Origin: Tubulanus polymorphus
Lineage: Eukaryota > Nemertea > Palaeonemertea > Tubulaniformes > Tubulanidae
Direction: 5' to 3'
Length of the DNA stretch: 64,000 bases
NCBI RefSeq assembly: GCF_964204645.1
Contig: NC_134025.1
Coordinates: 8,809,001 to 8,873,000, forward strand
Made by a program: the position numbers and the translations under genes. Within the stretch, counting starts at the first letter, position 1. Each line of letters opens with the position of its first letter. Shown in pieces: positions 21,935 through 36,972 of this stretch. The notes under the pieces were generated by a model that saw only the letters and a list, made by a program, of their open reading frames with translations, was not told where the DNA came from and did not search any database.

Positions 21935-24087
21935 ATGTGATCGAGATGTAATTGGCATCACGTCATGATGTTTTAAAAGCGTCTCGCCAGTTTTGCTTCT
22001 CAATTATTGTGGAGGAAATGTCCCGAAAGATAAAGACGAGTTGCAGTCCGGCAGTTGTCGTTTTATCTGCAATCGTATTACGGGTTCTTTTTGTCCAGTT
22101 CATGGACTGATCACATTAAACGCGGACACTGACAAATGGAATGCTTAGGTTGAAACGTGCTTTGGTTTAGAATTAGTGGACGATTTATTAGGCGTTCGTA
22201 TCGAATAATCTCCTTAAAAATTCCGATTCTGGTCTACTCATGAAAGTAAAAGCACTCTAAAATATAACATTGTCCTGCCGATGTCATGTATATGAAAATA
22301 AACGATTTGAATAGCTCTTTTTGATTTCCAAAGTATCAATAAGGCGTATTGCTATGGAATTGGACTTTTCAAAAGAAAAATTATTTTTCTTTTTCTATAT
22401 CTTAAGTATATTCAAGTTGATTCATTTGTTGAATGACACGTGCCCCCTGATGAATGTAAAACCTTTTTAACAAAATAAATCATCGCGGGCCTTTCGCGAA
22501 AAGTCGAGAACTGTCGCTTCTTTGTGTTAATGTTCCTATGAAAAAAAAAAACATTTGAAGATACTTGAAAGTCGTCTGAAAGGTTCTGCAAGACGAGCAG
22601 TTCAAACAGGATGCACATGACATTTATCTGTCGGGTATGTTACTTAAAAGATATGTAGCTACTTGAAACAGACTATGCCATAATATATTACAACCAATAT
22701 GTTAACTTCGAAACTGACTCCTCTAATAACGTTAAGAATGCTTCCTCCAAAATCTTATCCGCTTTAATAATTCACACTGAGTCGCTCTTTTGGGAAACGG
22801 AGAATACACGGAGCTTTGTAAGTTGAGAGAGAATTAGACTAGTCTACTATACAAAAATGCATCCTCCTCGGTCAAATATATCATCGGGTGGAACGTATCA
22901 TATTTCCATTTGAAATTACGAAATGAGATGATGGTTTTTTGTTAAATCTCTCTCCATGGTTGTCGTTCCGATGAAACATGTCTATTCCGATGCTTTTATG
23001 AGCTCTTCCGCGCATTCCCAGTGGACTGAATTTAGGTACCGAACATTAGTCAGAATGTGCTATTGGAATGTCACTTTTCTTTTGGGATATGGAAAGAATA
23101 TTAAGTAAATACCAGAACGCCGCAATACAGATGAAGTTTATATGCGCTTTATTCCTTACAGAATTATGGACAGTTTATATATACGAGAGTGTGATTGGAG
23201 CAAGAACGCTATTTTGTCGCTGAATGATTTGTACCCAGAGAGATTTTTTCGAAATCTATTGTTTGCATCCAACAAATTGCTTCATTGCTTTGGGATCTAA
23301 TTTGAATATTGGCATGGAATTATCTGAATATGATAACACTGATGATGAGCCGACATAAAAACCTTCTTTGACAAATTACCCGACGGAGTCTCGTCGGAGT
23401 TTTCATGACGCAGAAAGTATCTATTCTGCTTTTGCCTGTTAATGGATAAGGGCAATTCAGAATTTCCACCTGACAAGCAATAGCCCATTGTAAATCCCGG
23501 AAGTGGAGTGAAAATCAACGCTTTATATATGTCACCATATTACGTTGTATGTTTATGTCATCGACGTAGCTTTCAGTTTCACGTGCAATACTCATCGAAT
23601 CAACCTTTCTTGAGGAGCCGATTCGCTGTAATCCTCACATGAAAATGCATTTACGATTACCCTCTTGACCATCTCGGTGTGTGATCTGACATCTAGGTTT
23701 TATCATTAGGACACACGCAGTAACTATAGTGAAAATATACAGTCTGCCAAGCGACGGCGCATGCTGCGCTTGCTCAGTGAATTTTATTGACTTCAACCGC
23801 AATAACCTGTTTATTAGAAGATAGTTTACACAATCGGGAATAAACTGGTGAACCAGCTGAAAAAGGCAATTGAAGAATAATAAAAAATTAACTTTTTAAA
23901 AGGATGATTGAAAACATACATTGTATTAATAATCATAGAGGTATGGTATTAGGTGTATTTCTTACTCATGAAAGACATATGACATGCGTGATACATGTAA
24001 ATAATGCGAACTTTCGTTTAAACTGTTGGAACCGGGTTTCGATCCTGTGCTATATCACAATATCCGGTGGGCCGCCGCGAGTGAGGA

Positions 24088-24535
24088 TGACGTCACAATC
24101 GCGTGCACGAACTTACGACGACGATCAATCAAGTCCCGTTGATACGTTGACCATCCTGACAAGATACTATCCTCCTAGATTCTAATTACCTCAAGAGAAG
24201 CAGATAAATCAGTAACTCATTAAGATTTTACAACGAGTGGTCAATCCGATTTCAATCTACCTATGTGATATATATCTAATTGTTACAAGCAAACGCTTTA
24301 AGTACACAACCACTGCTTTGTCGAAACCTACTTAATCTGTAATCAGTTCCGATGAAATCAATCACTTGATATTTCATCGACACTGAAAGTAAGTATTTTG
24401 GTATGAGATCTGCGTCGTAGAAACAGACGTAAAAATTACTTTCACCTTGCGGCTACCCGGGTGCAATCGGCTTATATTTCCACGCACGCCAGTTTGACGT
24501 CATCAATTTGAATAATTCACCGTCAAGTGACGTCA
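24088..24535 (+). promoter_or_regulatory. Three perfect CRE palindromes (TGACGTCA)
   Basis: TGACGTCA occurs at 24088-24095, 24495-24502 and 24528-24535. The last two are 33 bases apart start to start, about three helical turns. The local sequence is more GC-rich than its surroundings. No gene was recognised beside it. Confidence 0.4.
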
Positions 24536-25370
24536 TAAAATCGGACCATCAATCGTGATTAATATTAATGTATTACTCGAGAGAAATTTCATAAATAGCA
24601 TTAAGCGACGAATTCGATCAATTCATTGATGGACAGAAATACCCGCTGGTTATCCAATATATATTTACGGAAGCATATTTTTTTTCGAACGCAAATAACC
24701 TTCATATGAGTAAATAAATCATTTTCCCCAGAAATAGATAGCACCAACATGCATACTGTTCACAGAGTTATTCCATTTATTTCGCTCTCATTAATACGAT
24801 TGATGGCTGCAGTGTCGCGATATAGCTATCCGCTCTAAAATTGATGTCGATTGAAATCGACTGATTGCGCCGCACGCGGGTACCCGGTATATATCCATTT
24901 ACCGTATAGGAAATACATTAAAGTGTAAGTCTCGTTGAGTTCTAAAAAACACCATCACTTTATTGACCTAGGAACACAATTTTATCACACGATACATGTT
25001 CACAGCACGTCTTCAAGTGTAATTCCAAGTGAAACCATCGACTCGTTTGAGACTGGAAAACTTCTTCCGAGTTGTCGAAATACTGAGATTAATCGAGTAT
25101 AAGATATCGAGAGAATTCGTGGGATATTTTTTACCATTATTGTCAGGAGCCTTACCAATACCCGGTTATTCGGTAAACTGATAATGTTGAAGAGAAGTTA
25201 AACCACTGCGCACCATCTATGAATATTTGATTATGAAGGATGGGTTGATGGTATGTTACCTCTACAATTCATATTGTAAACCGTACGAGCAAAATGTGTA
25301 GGGTTTTGTGAAACTAATTTGAAAAAGGGACTATAGAAAATAATTTTTGAAAAAAGGCTATTTGCCGTGA

Positions 25371-25526
25371 GGCTGATTTGAGCCATACTTAAAAGCTTTT
25401 TTTCTATAATACGGCTAGGCGAACGTTAAAAAGATTTACATGGGCCCAATTGCATTCATGTAAAAGATTTTATCATGCGTCTAGCCGTACGGAAATTTTA
25501 TTTCAGTATGGCCCGACGAATCAGCC
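25371..25526. mobile_element. Full-length palindromic miniature element
   Basis: The left half (GGCTGATTTGAGCCATACT..., TACGGCTAGGCG) is mirrored by the right half (CGTCTAGCCGTACGG..., AGTATGGCCCGACGAATCAGCC). The pairing meets near 25446. Nothing is coded. Confidence 0.6.
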
Positions 25527-28500
25527 GCCATAGTTACATGAGATAATGTTGAAACGATAATCTACGAAATTCAGGTCTGAATTTTTTTCCAGAAAATCAG
25601 GAAATTCGAACTGATTGAAAATTCCCGCCGAGATTCGGTTAGAGTACGAACATTTCGAAAAGAAAATATTTTCATTTTTGCTCGCTGGTTACGCGCGCGC
25701 AAACTACGCAGAAATCCGTTGAACGATAACGCCAGTGATACCAAAAACAAAGAGGATAATTGAAGTCGCAGTCAGAAATTGATACATCAGTTCATCCATT
25801 ATTAAAACCCAATTACGTGATCGGTAGATTGATTAGTCGGTTCCCACGCGAGTGCGCTCGAATTACACATCATTTCTGCTGATTTAATGCATTTCCTGGA
25901 GAGAAATAAACGTTCATCCTTAATTTTGTGAAATATAAATTCGTCCGTGAAATAAGTTTGCACGCCCTAGGTTCGGCTCGCCAAGACGTTGATAGTAGTA
26001 ATACGAATATTTGTATCAATTCAAACAAGTCCAAAAATGATGCATTTCGATGCGTCGCATTGTGAGAAAACTTCATAAAAATGAAGGTGGATGTTTTATA
26101 TTTCACTATCATAGTGTATGACGATGACTTGAGATATCTATTTTCGAATATTTGAGATTAATTCGTGTTTACACTTCATTACTCACATTGAATTATTTAC
26201 TAAGCTTGCAAGTGAAAAGGCCACAATCTTTATGCATGTTATCACTGATATACAGAATTGTGCATTAACGATGTGTCGCACATATAGCTAATATTCCCTT
26301 GTTGCTAAGTATTCTCATCTATTTCCATTTCTGTGGAAAATATATCTGTTAATGTGATTTTTCTATGCATGTAGACATCAGCAAGTCTTTGTGCAAGTTA
26401 TAACCCTATCTAACTATATTACCCAGTTAATAATAAGCCGTTATGAACAAACATCAGGTCGAAATCGGTTGCTGATTCCTGTTCAAGTGTTCCTGACACA
26501 ACACCCCAGTTCGTACATTAAAATGCGCTTGATTTCACCAAACACGGAATGAACGATACGACGAGAAAGAAGCAAATGAGGAGAAACAGTTTTAAACAAA
26601 ACGGAGCATAACTGACTGATTTAGATCGGTCGTAGATTTATGAGTGTGCCGGTAGAATGATGCATTTCCTCAATTTGCAAATTAAGTCCAACGATTGATG
26701 TATATCCCGTTTATTATTCAACAGTTTTGGGAATTATTCAAAATGCAGAGACTTAATAAAGAATCTTAGAATTAAACCCATAACATTCAATTTTGAGGAT
26801 TGAAAGGAGTTGGATTTACAAATATCACAATAAAGGGCGCGACGGAACCAATCCAATTTGATAATCTTATAAACATATGAATGGCTTACGTAATATCGCA
26901 TTTCAGCAATATCAATCTCAGGCACGTCTGCGCTAAGAGGAGTCATCATACCCCTACTCCCACAGGTATTGATCAGGCGTGGTTTTAGATAATGCATACG
27001 TATTATACGCGGCGTGGTCATTCATACCATTTAGTAATTAATATAAGTCATCAAAAGTACCAAGGGATCTTGGCGCCAGCATAAGATTGACCGTCAGTCT
27101 TCTGCGTCTCAATCTCAAGCTAAACGTTTGAGAGTATTGATTGCTTCAGACATCACGACTATCATTACAATTATCTTATATACGGAATAGAGAGACAAAA
27201 TATTCGTGTATGAAAGTAAAAACATATATGTTAGATAAAAGATGAAACCACAGTAAATCATGTATATCGTGTAAGCCTGGGTATATTGAAATAACATATG
27301 TTGGTGTTGAATACAAACTTAGTTTGAAACTTTCTAAAACTAATCTAAATGCGCCGAACAGGAAACTACATCAATTAACGTTCAATTCTAATAAAACTAA
27401 ACCATTAGGGATAAAATCTATTCTAAGTTACTTAGCAACGGGTCCCACGTACGTTTGCCTGTAAGCTCTTTTGTTATAGAAAATAACGCTCGGTTGTCCT
27501 TGTGGCAAGTATCAAAAACGCAGTATGGTTACAGTAATGCACTTCATAAATTTGTCCTTAATTTACTAAAAGGGAATTCATCAAAATCCGTATGGATGTT
27601 TGCTCGATCATAAATAACGCAAAATGCACGATGGCCTTCTTTAATTTAAATTAGCCTTAATTGGATGAAGTCGATAGAAGAAGTCGACTATCGTGACAGT
27701 GAAATATTTTTAGAAGAATTTTCCAGACAGAGACTTATATACACTGTGTAATTTCTTAGAAATGTATACAGTTATCCAGAAATGGCATTCAGAAATAGAT
27801 TTATCTAGTAAGCGATTTATCTAGGGATAATAATTTCTTTAAAAGCGTGATTGTATCAGATCTGTATCAATGGATGTACAAAAACTCCTGCGAAATAATT
27901 TTGGTTTTTGCCATCTTCTGGCCACCTTGTAGTATCAACCGGTAATATGTAACATGTATTGTAGGACAAATCAATTGTAGGACATTTCCACGATCGAGTT
28001 CGATATTATCACAAATGTATAAACATCTGACCTATGAGAACACCGATGTTCATCACAGTGAAATAATTCCATCATTAGGTCGTTTTTTTTAATGGACTAG
28101 ACAAATTAATGCAAACTTTCAGAGCAGATTTACCCACGCGACCTTGCGAGTAATGCCAATACGGAAGGGAAATATCCACCGTCTGGATGATGAATGGTTT
28201 AATTTTATCATATCGCGCAGATTAGAAGTTTTGTTGTGATTAGTAATGCGCTCCTCAGCTGTGCTTGTTGATACTGTGTTTGCCGAGAACATTATTTTCA
28301 CGTCATCTCAATCAATTTTAAGCAGTGATATAATTTTTCAAACGCGTTTGTTGAACCATTCGCATCAATCTTGTCAGTTCTTCAGTAAATATTACATATC
28401 TTTTAATCAAAATCTCCAAACGACATCGAGGAAAAAACGGTACACTTTTTTGCTGAGCTTGTGAATGAAAGCTACTTTATGACAAGGTTACATTCAAGCT

Positions 28501-29095
28501 GTATTTGTGAGTGGGTGGTTTGTTATTATCGCTAACATTGAAGGGATTCTCTCGGTTCATTGATATACGAATCGTTAAATAATTAACCTGGGTAATTCCA
28601 CTGGTTTATGTGAATTGTCTTTTCTACACAATGAAATTGAGGATGTAGTATAGTTTTTTCCAATTTGATTTTATCTATATTAGTTATTTAAGATGTTTCC
28701 TCGATATAAATTCATTAATCCTATTTTTGCCAACCCCGTGGACCGAATGAATAAAATACCCTGTCACGAATGACACTGTTTCTAGATATTGCAACGCACT
28801 AATTCCCCATACGCTCAGGTGGGAGACCACATAAACCGAGGATTATTTATTTGCTTGGGCGTAATAATCCTCGGCAATAAACATGCAGAAAACGCACGGC
28901 ACAATTTACAGTAGCCTTCGTGAAATGAGACGCGACCGGGGAGCAACCTTCCGTAATGACTCGCCGTGAAAATTACTGATTTCATTGCGAACATACTGAC
29001 ACCGGACTGTTAACCAAAACCAACGTTTTTCTATCGCTGAACATTGCCTGTATGTAAACCGACAATATCACGAACTGTGGTAAATTTGATCTGAT

Positions 29096-29244
29096 CTAGT
29101 CTCACAATCACAGGATCGAAACTATTAAAATTAGTAGTTACTCTTGAAAATGGCTTTTAGTATAAAACCGAAAATTCGGGTTTTTAACAAATTTTAATAG
29201 TTTCGATTTTTTGAAAACTTTTTCGATCCTGTGATTGTGGGACT
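29096..29244. mobile_element. Miniature inverted-repeat element with 24-base ends
   Basis: CACAATCACAGGATCGAAA at the left and TTTCGATCCTGTGATTGTG at the right are exact reverse complements. A second inner pair is ACTATTAAAATT / AATTTTAATAGT. The target duplication is unclear. Confidence 0.6.
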
Positions 29245-32200
29245 TATATTCTATATAGTACAAGTTTCTATGCATGACGAAAAAATGCAGTTTATGTGAT
29301 TATCAAATGATAAAAACACTCTAAATCTACCAACTCACTCAGAAACTTACTGACAATTAACTTGTTCTCCCTTGCATAACAGTAGTACCCCTTGTTTTGG
29401 TTAATCCCTCACACCCAAATGATCGCTAGTGAGAATTCGAAATATCGTGTCCTATGTTTTTGATTTTTAACTTTTTAATAATAATTTTGTAGATAGAGGT
29501 TTATCATATCATCTATTCCCCACATTTGCGTGTGGCTATCCTACTATTCTACTATCATATAATACATGATTTACTCAATTAAAGCAATCAGCGTTTCATT
29601 GTATTATGGCAGTCGGTGCCATTCGAAGGCTACTATATAATGAGAATTTTACCCGATACTATACATACATTACGGGCTAAACTATTTTTTTTTTCATGTT
29701 GGTTAGTTTTATAGATAAGGCGAATCACGTCGACGATACATATCATATTCGCACTACATCAATCGAAAATGTGTATGCAACTAAGTGAAAAATTCCCGAC
29801 GACGACCAATGTTTGTCGAACATCAAGCAATTCTCCGGGGTTTCGTTTCTACGATTCAGTGTATGATTCACAACCTTGAGTAAACTATACGATGACTCGC
29901 ATAAAATCATGATTCAGGTTAATGAATGACGAAGTTTTTTTTATTACGTAGGTAACACGTACACGGAGAGACTTGGGAATATCATCATGGAAACATATCA
30001 AGCATCCAGACGATACCTAATTATACGAAACGTCTAAATTGTACGTTGAATTAAAAGCCAAGCATTTTTCTCACGATTTGTTCGGCAGTTGATCGAAACT
30101 GGATACACGACCCATGGTCGGAAAAAACGCGACGTGTCTGGAGTCGTCTGCGTTACACAGGTAATAACAGATCTAATTCGATTTTCAAATAATCTCGATA
30201 TAGCAATTTGACGATAAACAGAATGACAGATGACTTATGCAATTTATCACAGTTTGACGCTTCAGACACGCCTCGTTGGTGGCGCTTATTGTCGCAACTT
30301 CCCGTTGCACCCAAGGAACAAGCAACAAAAAGGCAGTTTAAAATTCAGTTCGTTCTCCAATATCGGGATTAGCAAACAATACTCTCGTTCAACGTCTTCC
30401 GGGTAAACACTAACTGGCGAACAAGCGATTTTATCTATTGGTGCTTGCTGTTACGGCATCAACAAACCGAAACAAGAAAGACTCTTTAGTGCAACTTGTA
30501 AAGCAGTCGTCAAGCCCTTACTGAAACCCGATTTATTCGCTGCGAGTTCTTCTTAATTTGCGCAGAAACTTTAGCTAACGAGTGGCTTGAAATTTCATTT
30601 CGCCACGCGGCAAAAAACTTTAGATTCCTTAGTGCATAACGGTGGTGTATTTCTTCAGTCAGGAGGGTTATCACATCCACAAAATTAGAATTTCAGCTGG
30701 ATGCTGATATAGGTATAACTTCAATTTGACTATCTGCTTTTTCGAAAACGAGTAGAATGTTCGCTTAACGAATCTCACACTACAAACAACATGCGTTAAA
30801 ATGACAGTTAGGGACGTGCACTTGAAAAACTATTGGAAATTCTATTCCCTGTTTAAGCCACTGGTTTATCAATTCCACAGAGATTAACCGCCAATTCCAA
30901 TCAACGAAATGTTATTATCCCAAACGTAATTATTATTCACGTCCTGTCGTTATCGCAATCTCGTTAAGAAGAAGAAATCAAAGAAAAAAACGCATGGATT
31001 TTTATTTTGCTTATCAGAAAACTTATTCTCCTCTATCCGTTGATAAATAAGAGGCTGGTTAAAGCAAGTTCTGTGAAGAAATCTTGGTATTATCTCCGAC
31101 TTTCTTCCGGGTCGCTTCGAAGTCGTGTCTACCTCAGAGAGTAATTTGTTACAACTCACCGAAGTCGCAGTAAATGCGGTAATTTAACTAGAATTTCTAG
31201 TGAAAAAAAAAAGTTATCACAAGGACGAAACGAAAATAAATGCCGACACCGTATCTTATTATGCTGATGTATTTTATAACATTGATTTTAGTATCTCAAA
31301 ATCTTTAAGTCAGATCGTTTTCAAAGAGGAGTAATGTCGAATTTATCGAATTTGGTGATTTCTCCAGGCCATTTTCCCATTCAGTTTATAATGTTCGATT
31401 AGATATTGGATGATGCAAAATTCTGAGGCTATCGGTAAGCCAATATATTGTGTGTCATCTCAACATTGAAAAGTAAACGCCCGTTATCATTTCCCTTCAA
31501 ATCTTTGAGCATTTGTCAATTAGAATCACGTTGATAAATCAAACTCATTCATATTTCCGGCCACAAAATACCCTGTTTGAGATATTATGCGGATGATAAG
31601 TGACGTAAAGACTAGAAAAAAACAGGCGATTTATATTGTAAAAGATATCTCTACATGAATAGATGCATGTATCTAAGTTGTCATTTCGGTTCAGTTGGAT
31701 CCGTTCGTAATGCGTTAGAATGTTCATCTGAGGACATTCGTTATCTCGACTCTTCGAGGTCATAATCCGAAGCTAATTCGACTTCAATTGCCAGTTATCC
31801 ACGGGGATTTACGGATGAGCGCTCTTAATTATGACAGAAGATCAGAAATTAATTATGACTTCATCTGGTTTTCGTGCGGCTTAAGTGAGAAAAACGCCGG
31901 ACTTCGAAAAGTGCTACACGCAGCCAGAGATTGCATGCCGGCTTACATCAAGAATAGATGTTAATTCAAAATGGGCGAATCCCATGTAAACGACCTGCGT
32001 CAGAAAATACCATCCGTAAGCTCATTGCAGATGTATATAATCATGAGCTCCATTCGTCGGCTCCGAAAAATTACTCACCTCTACAAGGCTGATTCGTAAA
32101 AGATGACTCGGTATAATGAAGTGATGCCAGGTAATAGACTTATTTGCATAAACCCGTTCTTTTTTACGAGCGGAATGATTATATAAACAGTCGTCCAGAT

Positions 32201-35200
32201 AGACGTCCGTGAATACAAACAATTAATTGACGCTCTATCTCACCGGGGAGAATAAGGCTGGTCATTTGAAATCCTCTTTTTACGAAGGTTAATCGCGTAT
32301 GTGTCCTCATAGAATAATTATCAACAAATACGATGGCTGTTAGTCAGCCATTTTGAAACCAGTTTCATATTCTTCTCTTTTTAATTTCTTACGGAAGTGT
32401 TATACTATAACATACAATGCATGATACATAGTTGGCTATATATATATTTCATTTTTCGTCTCCTGTATTATGATATCATATTGCAATATAGTCACGATAG
32501 CATCGTTTCCGCCGTCGATACCTAATATATTATTGATATTAATACATATAATCATACATCGGCAAGTTGGGTGACGGGGTTCTGGTTCGTAGGTATATAT
32601 ATAAATATATATACCAACCAGGACAGGCAAGGATATCCACGGGGAGTAATGTAACTGAACAGCTACATAGTTCAACAGCTTGATAGAATTATCGCCTGAC
32701 AAATTGGCTGAATGTATACCAATACAAACGTTCGTCGTTCTCAAACATGGTACTAAGCGCCTTATTATGTTGTTTTCACGTTAGTGCTGTTTTCGACCGA
32801 AAATAAATTTCATTGCCGGCGAACGAAGGTCTACCGTCACTCTTCATATTTCAACAAATAAAACCCGATTGAATACTGATGGGATAAACCAATCATTTTC
32901 TTATTGAATGTGAAAGCGAACATGCGAGGCCATTATCCGAGCGGTGGGAAAGCATCACTGCTGCTGATATGAAATTGTGTTCTCTGGCGCTGCATTCGTT
33001 TATGTTTATGAAACACATGATTAGAATTCTATAGTTTTCTGATTATGCGTTTTCGGCATTATCACTTAAAGTCATTCAGAACATGAATGGAAATTGCCAG
33101 TCGACGTCAATTCGCGATTTTGGAGAAAACTTGTTGACAAGAAATGAATATAATTTGTGAGAAAAAGTGTTACTTCTCGCTCGAAATGAGACATCTTAGA
33201 TTTAGAAACACCATCATGTGGCTTTTCTTAGATAAAAGTAATTGCCCATCTTCGAGTGATGAATTGTTGCTTCAATTGATTTTCTGGCTCATAGAATTCC
33301 AAGGTCTATCTCCGCGGTTAATTAAAGCATTATCGGAATTTCAATTTGGCGCCACTGCTGCATTCCAGTTGGATCGAAAATCGATGACTATATGGCAAAC
33401 AGATTTAAGCATTTTTTTAGGAGAAAAACTGACTATATTTCAGTACCCTGGTAACTTCGTAGTAGTCTATCTGATTTTTTTTGTTGAATATATGAATGTG
33501 ACATTACCTATCCACACTCGTAAAGTAAAAAGTTAATTTGGTATCTCTCCGTGACAATTTCACATTCATCACAGTCGCAACACACAAAGCCGGTTTTATC
33601 TTCATTCACGGTTTTACGGCTACATCTGCGCCAACGGCACACCTCAGCACTGCGAGAAAATAAAGGCTTCCTCACATCGCCTAAACCCGGAGAAAAATTA
33701 TTTCCTTAATTGAAATTGCCTTCTGGTTATAACGTACCAGTATTCGGTGGACGCGTCTGATAAAGAATCCTGTCCAATGCGTTTACACAGATACAAAGAG
33801 TTTTAGTCATAACGATGAGCAAAAGTTTGTAACCAGACAGATTTAATGATTAACACCATATCTTCGACCGTGATGATGATTCATCAAACGTTTTTAAATG
33901 TAGAAGAAGTCACACGCTATTCAAGTATTCCCGGAGAATGACTATTAAGTCAAAATGTTGAAATAAACAACTATGTAGGTTCAACGACACCTTTTCGAAC
34001 TTTTCGAACGTTTTGTAATGTGGGATTTTACCGTATATATGAATGTTATTACACGCTATTCATTCAATATTTTGGGTTTCGTCGACGCAAAAATCCAATT
34101 TCCGCAGATGTTCTTTTCTCGCAAAGATTGCCCAAAAGAAAAAGAAGCGGCTCTCGTTGCTGAAAGTCGTTAGCCTTTCCACTTGAGGCTACTGTCATCT
34201 TGAGGCACGGAGATCTTCGCTACCGGTAGCTTTAGTCAAGATGCTCTTCGACGGGATTGTTTTATGTTTCGTCTAACGTCATGAATCTTTAACATTTCTA
34301 TGATATAGTACATAATACACCGCCGATAGTCGAGGGACCGGTAAAACGCGCTCGAAGTGATACATGGAATGTTTGCACTCGCATCATGAGCAACTCTCCA
34401 CACGGACACCGAAAATACATATACGTACTTAGCTGTAGAAACGTTCACGCGGCGTTCACGTAAAAAATCTTTATCCACGCCACCGAGTTGTAATGTATGC
34501 GTAGGTAATTTCATTAAATATTCACATTCTTGACTAACCGCCGAACAGGGATATAAATTTTTCATCCAGTTATCTCAGAGAAACAATATCGTTAAACAGG
34601 TATGTAATGTGAAGGAATAGCCTCGACGGACCATGAAATTAGATGGAGATGCCATTGTTATAACGTTGGTTCGGATATAGCGGTTATAGTCGATGTTTTA
34701 TACCATATGACGGGGAAGCGTCGCTTCTTGTCATGAAAAACGACGCTACCGCAAATTTCTTGCAAAACTGAAAATATCATCATCATCTGATCGCACTTAT
34801 CTCATCAACTACCTGTCATTTCTATTTGACGTGATACACACTTCATCCTGAGTACTGTGGGCAATATAAATACCAAACGTTCATTCCACCGATCAGGAAC
34901 ATTGCAAACGAGATGACAATTTTTTGTCAATGTGAATAAACACTGCACAGCGCGCCTGGCATAGTTTGCCTACAGACGATAGCATACCCAGGAAACATTC
35001 TTGCCGCAAATAGCTCATATATTACATCGACGTCGTGTCAACTCTGAAAAAGTCAACGTTTCTGAAACGTCCCATTCCGCTCGCTCTCTCAACAACTCCC
35101 ATGCGATCTCTATTGCGACATTTTTGGGGCGAATTTGTTCAGATTATCATGCATAATGCGTTGCCACTAATATAATACATTCGTATTCGGTTGTTGTTCG

Positions 35201-36867
35201 GGTTATAAAATGTTGCTTGTATATTGGCTTATATCTGATGACTACTTGGGGCGAATTGATCGAGAGGCCATTAAATATACACTCCCTGTAGGCTGGAGAG
35301 CCGAGCTAAAAATGGTTAGAATTATATGCAATGCCATTTCCTATTAATTCTGAGTAGTTGCCATGATTTGAACCATATACCATTTGATTTCCATTGTTTG
35401 TACTAAATATGATAATAATGATAGGTAGGCCAGGTGGCCCCAGCTATATCCATTTCCTTGAACGTACATGATCCCTAAAATAAATTCACATTTGCATGGG
35501 AGAGAGATGCACCAAAAAATTACTTTAAAACTGATTGATTGGTTATGATCTATAAATGCGAAATAAATTATCACAGTTTACTCCGGAGAGGTAAACTGAG
35601 AGTGGAAAGTTGCTTGAAAGGTTATCTTATATGAACCATTACTGCATTTGTGAAATACTAGCGATAACTGATTTTCACCCGTGTCTTTCAAAACAAAATT
35701 ATAATATTGTTGTTCGACGTTCCGTATATGATACTTTTTCCCAGAGCATATTGTTCTGAAACACGCAGCTATATTCGAAATTTTTTCGTTACCGGAATAA
35801 ACCCATTAACACTGCTTTGAAAAATACTGTCCAGCGTTTGAATATCATCGTATTGATTTGAATCATAGAGTTGCCCTTGTATCTAAACTTTATTCGCATT
35901 AAGCAGCCTGTTGCTTGATACATTTGACTGAGTCTAAATCGTTTTATTTTCTCCTTCTATTCCAAACGATAAATGTTAACCCACGACTCTACACGAAAAT
36001 TCGAAAATCAGAAAATCATTTCATGAAAAAAGGCAATCATGGTAGTAGTTTATAGACGTTCGTTTTATACACAACGCTATTTGCATCATACAACATGGCA
36101 AAGTTTATTCGAATGAAAATCGAGCACTGTAATAAAACATACATACATAACTTATTTATAGAATATGGATATTGGATTTTCCTCTGTTTGTTGGAATGTG
36201 CGAAAATGGCATGGCAGCGAATTGAAGTGCATGATTGCAAATTGCCTTAGCAGCGGATTCTTCATCTTTTAGTAGATATAACGTTTCATAGGTACGAAGC
36301 ACGTTAAGAGACTCTCAACGAAACGAATACATAACGAATGATATGACGGTTTCGGCCTTGATTCGATGATTAGAAAAGTGCAAAAATTATCATCGATTCG
36401 AAGCTTGCGATTCAAAAGCCCAGTTCTAAAGAGTATTGTCTCTAACATGATGCAATTTCTTCGTTGTTAAGTATTTTAGAGTTTAAAGGGTTAAGGGAGT
36501 AACTTAACTGGAAACCCGATACCTTGCGTTTGAAAACGGTTTGCATAATATCATTAGAAAAATGTCGATAACAAAAAGTTGAAAATATCAAACCTTTTTG
36601 CGCCTTTCGTTTTGGTAAATCCGTCCAGAAAGATGATTTTCATCTCCAATTAGATGTGTCGACGAGTGTTAAGAACAGGTAATCCACCCTGGCCCCGCGA
36701 GTGTGTGAGGTATATTGGCGTTAATTAACGAATTTGATTAAGTTAATTAGAATGCTGTGCGTATATTCATGAAGTCGACTTACCTTCTTGGAATAATTCA
36801 GCTTTTTATGTCCTTAATCTCGGATCTCCGTCCGCAGTTTGCTCGTTGTTGTTTTTTTATTATAAAG

Positions 36868-36972
36868 ATGACAACAGGACAAATTTGTCCGTGGTTTGCT
36901 GTCCTGTTCGTCCTGGTGATACTAAAGGCTCGCTCCTCCTCTAACTCTCGTATTTCTACCTTGGAGACGTGG
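36868..36972 (+). CDS. Possible signal-peptide-encoding first coding exon
   Basis: After a pyrimidine-rich run ending in an AG at 36866-36867, the ATG opens a 35-codon frame with a hydrophobic core (FAVLFVLVIL) like a signal or anchor segment, followed by a Ser-rich stretch. It ends at a good donor (ACGTGG|gtaaat) in phase 0. I found no convincing partner exon downstream, so this may be chance. Confidence 0.25.

Noticed and set aside
31815-31964. 49-residue frame with three cysteines
   Set aside because: No signal peptide and no splice or poly(A) context; it contains a short internal duplication and is likely chance.
33144-33536. 130-codon plus-strand frame
   Set aside because: No domain, no splice context and no poly(A) signal of note; the length is possible by chance in a 64 kb window.
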